Below, in pieces: positions 6,287-7,800 of a stretch of 7,800 bases of DNA. Position 1 is the stretch's first letter, and every line of letters begins with the position of its first letter. Under the pieces are notes generated by a model. The model ran no database searches and was not told where the DNA came from. It saw only the letters and a list, made by a program, of their open reading frames with translations. The stretch is from NCBI GenBank assembly GCA_013336205.1, contig JAAXUD010000109.1, positions 1-7,800 on the forward strand, written 5' to 3'. The position numbers and the translations under genes were made by a program. The DNA comes from Lentimicrobium sp. GTDB lineage: Bacteria; Bacteroidota; Bacteroidia; Bacteroidales; Lentimicrobiaceae.

Positions 6287-7800
6287 ATGAAAACAAACAG
6301 TTTTACCCTCAGTTCAGGTATTTTCCTACTGTTGTTATTACCTGTTATATTGTTTGGCCAGGCCAGACTCCAGGTAATACACAATTCTGCTGATGCTGCC
6401 GCCTCTCAGGTAGACGTCTGGCTCAACGACCAGCTTTTACTTGATGACTTTGCATTCCGCACGGCATCACCATTTATTGATGCACCTGCCGGTGTTGATT
6501 TTGATGTGACTATCCAACCAGCAAATTCAACCGACACTACCAACGCCCTTGCGCGTTACACTTACAACCTCACCAATGGTGAGACATACGTTCTGGTAGC
6601 CAATGGCATTGTAGTTCCTACCGGATACAATCCTCCGACACCGTTTAATATATATGTGTATGCTATGGGCCGCGAAAGCGCTACCAATCCTTCCAATACC
6701 GATTTGCTGGTTTTCCATGGTTCAACCGATGCACCTGTTGTTGATGTCGTTGAAGTAGGCGTTGGAGCAGGAACAATAATTAATGATTTTGAATATGGCG
6801 AATTCGCAGGATATCTTGAATTACCTACACTTGACTTCAGTCTTCAGGTGCGTGATCAGAGTGGCACATCAACAGTGGCTCAATTTGCAGCCCCGCTCGC
6901 AACGCTTGGCCTGAATGGCGCAGCCGCAGTGGTTGTTGCTTCGGGCTTTCTTAACCCGGCCAATAACAACAATGGTGAAGCTTTCGGACTTTATGTTGCC
7001 CTTCCTGCAGGAGGCGACCTGGTTGCGCTGCCTTCCGTTCCAATCTCAACCGCACGCTTGCAGGTAATTCATAATTCAGCTGATGCTGCCGCTGCCCAGG
7101 TAGATGTGTGGCTCAATGATCAATTGTTATTAGACAACTTCGCATTTCGCACAGCATCACCTTTTATCGACGCACCCGCCGGTGTTGATTTCGATGTTGT
7201 AATTCAGCCATCAAACTCAACTGACACAACAAATGCGCTGGCACGTTTTACATACAATTTAGCCGGAGGCAGTAAATATGTGCTTGTCGCCAACGGTATC
7301 GTTGTTCCTACAGGATACAACCCTCCTACCCCATTTGATATTTATGTTTACGACATGGGCCGCGAGGCTGCTTCTTCTCCTTCGAATTCGGATGTACTTG
7401 TTTTTCATGGTTCTACCGATGCACCCACTGTTGATGTAGTTGAAACCGGCGCCGGTGCAGGAACAATCGTAGATAACCTTTCTTACAGCGAATTTGCTGG
7501 TTATCTTGAACTGCCGACTGCCGACTATGTACTTGCCATCCGCGACGAAACCGGCGCAGTGACTGTTGCAGCTTACCAGGCTCCTTTGGCTACCTTAGGT
7601 TTACAAGGACAGGCGATGGCGGTTATCGCATCAGGATTTCTCAATCCGGCAGTGAATAATAATGGTGCTGCCTTCGGATTGTATGTTGCCTTACCTTCTG
7701 GTGGCGCACTTGTCGAACTTCCTTCTTACACCCCATCAGCAAGAGTTCAGGTGATTCACAATTCTGCCGATGCTGCTGCTGCAGTTGTAGATGTCTGGCT
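6287..7800 (+). CDS. Secreted tandem DUF4397 repeat protein (3' end outside window)
   Basis: I translated 504 codons with no stop; the gene continues past the right edge. Residues 1-25 form a signal peptide (a KTN n-region, an L-rich core, then LFGQ), so the protein is exported. The mature part consists of tandem units starting with ARLQVIHNSADAAA or a close variant at residues 26, 256 and 485, a period of 230 then 229 residues. Units 1 and 2 are about 90% identical over their first ~105 residues and less so afterwards. Within each unit the second half restarts with VFHGSTDAP (about 115 residues in), matching the VIHNSADA opening, so each unit holds two DUF4397-type beta domains. DUF4397 proteins are cell-surface or secreted, with no known enzymatic role; adhesion or a structural role is a guess. 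A C-terminal secretion domain, if present, would be beyond the window. The ATG has an A-rich leader and no Shine-Dalgarno sequence. Confidence 0.92.
   Translation, partial: MKTNSFTLSSGIFLLLLLPVILFGQARLQVIHNSADAAASQVDVWLNDQLLLDDFAFRTASPFIDAPAGVDFDVTIQPANSTDTTNALARYTYNLTNGETYVLVANGIVVPTGYNPPTPFNIYVYAMGRESATNPSNTDLLVFHGSTDAPVVDVVEVGVGAGTIINDFEYGEFAGYLELPTLDFSLQVRDQSGTSTVAQFAAPLATLGLNGAAAVVVASGFLNPANNNNGEAFGLYVALPAGGDLVALPSVPISTARLQVIHNSADAAAAQVDVWLNDQLLLDNFAFRTASPFIDAPAGVDFDVVIQPSNSTDTTNALARFTYNLAGGSKYVLVANGIVVPTGYNPPTPFDIYVYDMGREAASSPSNSDVLVFHGSTDAPTVDVVETGAGAGTIVDNLSYSEFAGYLELPTADYVLAIRDETGAVTVAAYQAPLATLGLQGQAMAVIASGFLNPAVNNNGAAFGLYVALPSGGALVELPSYTPSARVQVIHNSADAAAAVVDVW

Noticed and set aside
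6527..6718. Minus-strand 63-codon frame
   Set aside because: It is antisense to the first DUF4397 unit, which is supported by repeat conservation at the protein level.

Overview
The window looks like chromosomal DNA from a member of the Bacteroidota. Three things point that way: several genes have exact matches to the TAnnTTTG -7 promoter element, most starts have A-rich leaders with no Shine-Dalgarno sequence, and the gene families (DUF362 plus polyferredoxin, DUF4397 repeat protein, DoxX plus SRPBCC) fit. No tRNA, rRNA, CRISPR array, transposase or integrase is visible. Both ends cut through a gene: a polyferredoxin on the left and a DUF4397 repeat protein on the right.

Left part (1-2441, minus strand): a two-gene redox operon. 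A Tat-exported DUF362 protein is followed one base later by a membrane polyferredoxin. The polyferredoxin reads as a NapH-like half fused to a NapG-like four-cluster half through an internal twin-arginine segment. The two products probably act together at the outer face of the inner membrane, but their substrate is unknown.

Middle (2442-3471): a divergent promoter region, then a plus-strand small membrane protein resembling an ECF-transporter S component. After it comes a noncoding 290-bp repeat region between convergent genes. That region mixes 7-bp tandem repeats with three gap-free 31-bp copies that keep the same small stem. On the minus strand each stem is followed by a T-rich tract, so they may act as terminators.

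Right-centre (3472-6017, minus strand): a single-domain response regulator, an EamA/DMT transporter, and a DoxX-SRPBCC gene pair. The response regulator and the transporter each have their own -7 match. The DoxX and SRPBCC genes are 11 bases apart and look co-transcribed.

Right end (6287-7800, plus strand): after an AT-rich divergent spacer begins a secreted protein built of tandem ~230-residue units, each with two DUF4397-like halves. It continues past the window. I see no clear, wholly new biological system here. The items most worth a second look are the hairpin/heptamer repeat region, the NapH-NapG-like fusion next to DUF362, and the doubly repetitive DUF4397 protein.
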